From: a virus
Reading direction: 5' to 3' (one strand)
DNA: 32,231 nt
IMG/VR virus record: IMGVR_UViG_3300025098_000171
Coordinates: 1-32,231 of that record
Shown here: piece after piece, positions 31,252 to 32,231 of the stretch
Layout of the letters: each line of letters begins with the position of its first letter
Position numbering within the stretch: the stretch's first letter is position 1
Made by a program: the position numbers and the translations under genes
Notes under the pieces: generated by a model
The model's database searches: none
Seen by the model: only the letters and a program-made list of their open reading frames with translations
What the model was told of the DNA's origin: nothing

Positions 31252-32231
31252 TGATAGACCAGCAAGAATATGAACAAAGGTATTATGGTCGCTTCTATGG
31301 TAAGCGCAGAGCAGTCGTGGTAGAAAACCAAGACCCAGAGCGTAGAGGTCGTATCAAGGTTGAGAATACAGAGCTTTATGGTGTAAGTAAAAGTCCTTGG
31401 TGTATGCCTTGTTACCCATTCTATGGTGGGCGAGATTGTGGTTTCTTCTCAGTACCGCCTATTGGGTCTTTGGTATGGATTGAGTGTGAAGAGGGCTTAC
31501 CTGCATATCCTATTTATGCTGGTGGTTACTTTGACATGGTTAAAGATGGTCACTTTAGTGATGGTTCACCAATAGAGCAAAGCTCTGACTTTCAAAAAGA
31601 ACCTAGTACTGCCCCAGCTCACGCTAGAGGTGACTATGATGGTTCTGACTATGGTGGGCTAAAAGGTGCTTATGGAGTACCTGCTACCTCATTTGAGGGT
31701 GATTATGGAGAGGTGACCATACTGCGGACTAAGACAGGTCACATGCTAGAGTTTGACGATACTGAGGGTGCAGAGAGAGTACAGATTCATCACTCAAGTG
31801 GCGCTCATATTGAGATTATGCCAGATGGTTCAATAAACCTTGTGACCGAGGGTAGAATACTGACTCGCTCAGGTCATCGAGAAGAAGTTGTGATCAATAA
31901 AAGCCGAGAGACTACAGGTGGGAGTGAACGAGTAGTTGAGGGCGATGTAACAGATACAGTTAGCGGTAAGAGTACAACGAGTATTACAGGCGAGTCCTCA
32001 GTATCATTAGGTAGTCTCAATGCTGATATAAATGGTGCGATAGAGGTTACCTCTACAGTACTAAGAGCCTCGATGGATAACCTGTTTGAGGTCAATGCAG
32101 GTGGAGACATTTCTTTGTCTGCCTTTGGGGATATGGACTTAATTTCAGCAGGTAAGGGATTGCTAAGTGCCACCAACTCTGTGACTGTACCAACAGGTAT
32201 CTTTTTACAGGACTCACTTACATTACAGGCA
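31251..32231 (+). CDS. Baseplate spike protein, gp5/gpV/VgrG-like (partial, first 327 aa)
   Basis: Open to the window's end. Residues about 12-95 form the OB-fold of gp5/gpV/VgrG proteins: RFYGKRRAVVVENQDPERRGR, IKVENTELYG, WCMPCYPFYGG, PPIGSLVWIECEEG, PAYPIYAGGY. After a linker, TILRTKTGHMLEFDDTEGAE and HHSSGAHIEIMPDG begin the beta-helix needle, with repeated strands continuing (DISLSAFGDMDLISAG). No lysozyme domain is seen in this part. The C-terminus is missing. Confidence 0.85.
   Translation, partial: MIDQQEYEQRYYGRFYGKRRAVVVENQDPERRGRIKVENTELYGVSKSPWCMPCYPFYGGRDCGFFSVPPIGSLVWIECEEGLPAYPIYAGGYFDMVKDGHFSDGSPIEQSSDFQKEPSTAPAHARGDYDGSDYGGLKGAYGVPATSFEGDYGEVTILRTKTGHMLEFDDTEGAERVQIHHSSGAHIEIMPDGSINLVTEGRILTRSGHREEVVINKSRETTGGSERVVEGDVTDTVSGKSTTSITGESSVSLGSLNADINGAIEVTSTVLRASMDNLFEVNAGGDISLSAFGDMDLISAGKGLLSATNSVTVPTGIFLQDSLTLQA

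Noticed and set aside
1-32231. tRNA genes, integrase or transposase
   Set aside because: No cloverleaf-like sequence with a T-loop GTTCGA arm, and no recombinase catalytic motifs were seen in any convincing frame.

Overview
This window is most of the structural half of a contractile-tailed (myovirus-type) bacteriophage or prophage, plus an accessory and replication-like region on its left. The order terminase, portal, MuF-like protein, scaffold, capsid, head-tail connectors, tail sheath, tail tube, tail chaperone, tape measure, LysM baseplate protein, hub and spike is that of a tailed phage. The window is cut inside the spike gene at its right end. The host is a bacterium with ordinary Shine-Dalgarno sites; the AT-rich DNA and a small SLT-type lytic enzyme would suit a Gram-negative host, but the sequence does not fix the genus.

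Left to right: (1) 116-1961, four leftward unknown genes, translationally coupled by TAATG overlaps. (2) About 2000-4330, mainly non-coding DNA with a 40-bp direct repeat, a GC-rich palindrome cluster, several inverted repeats and an array of fourteen 18-bp iterons in two sequence versions; this looks like a replication origin or partition region. (3) 4328-5917, an AT-rich leftward operon with its own terminator, holding a GP88-like cysteine protein, two tiny one-helix membrane peptides (26 and 27 aa) and two unknown proteins. (4) 6300-6911, three direct repeats with -10-like boxes, a purine-rich repeat and one rightward unknown gene. (5) 6970-9465, a leftward block with a RusA-type resolvase, a lytic transglycosylase-like enzyme and small unknown genes, with a strong-looking internal promoter and palindromic operator candidate near 8100. 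(6) 9610-11813, a rightward block of overlapping small genes (two one-helix membrane proteins, a MazG-like pyrophosphohydrolase, small basic proteins, a DUF5824-like protein) interrupted by a leftward DUF3310 gene. (7) 11819-32231, packaging, head and contractile tail genes, all rightward and closely packed.

The structural genes form a coherent assembly line: TerL pumps DNA through the portal into a capsid built on a scaffold, connectors join head to tail, and the sheath and tube polymerise on a baseplate with the tape measure setting length. The chaperone gene before the tape measure carries a textbook G GGT TTT slippery heptamer that extends a 275-aa protein into a 324-aa form ending 2 bases before the tape measure start.

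The most unusual signals are a 21-bp motif (TATNNATAG followed by TTTCCAANAACT) present six times across 23 kb, four times between genes; the two-variant iteron array in which only one variant carries GATC; and the compact operon with the GP88-like gene and the two tiny membrane peptides. All calls were made by eye, without database or structure searches.
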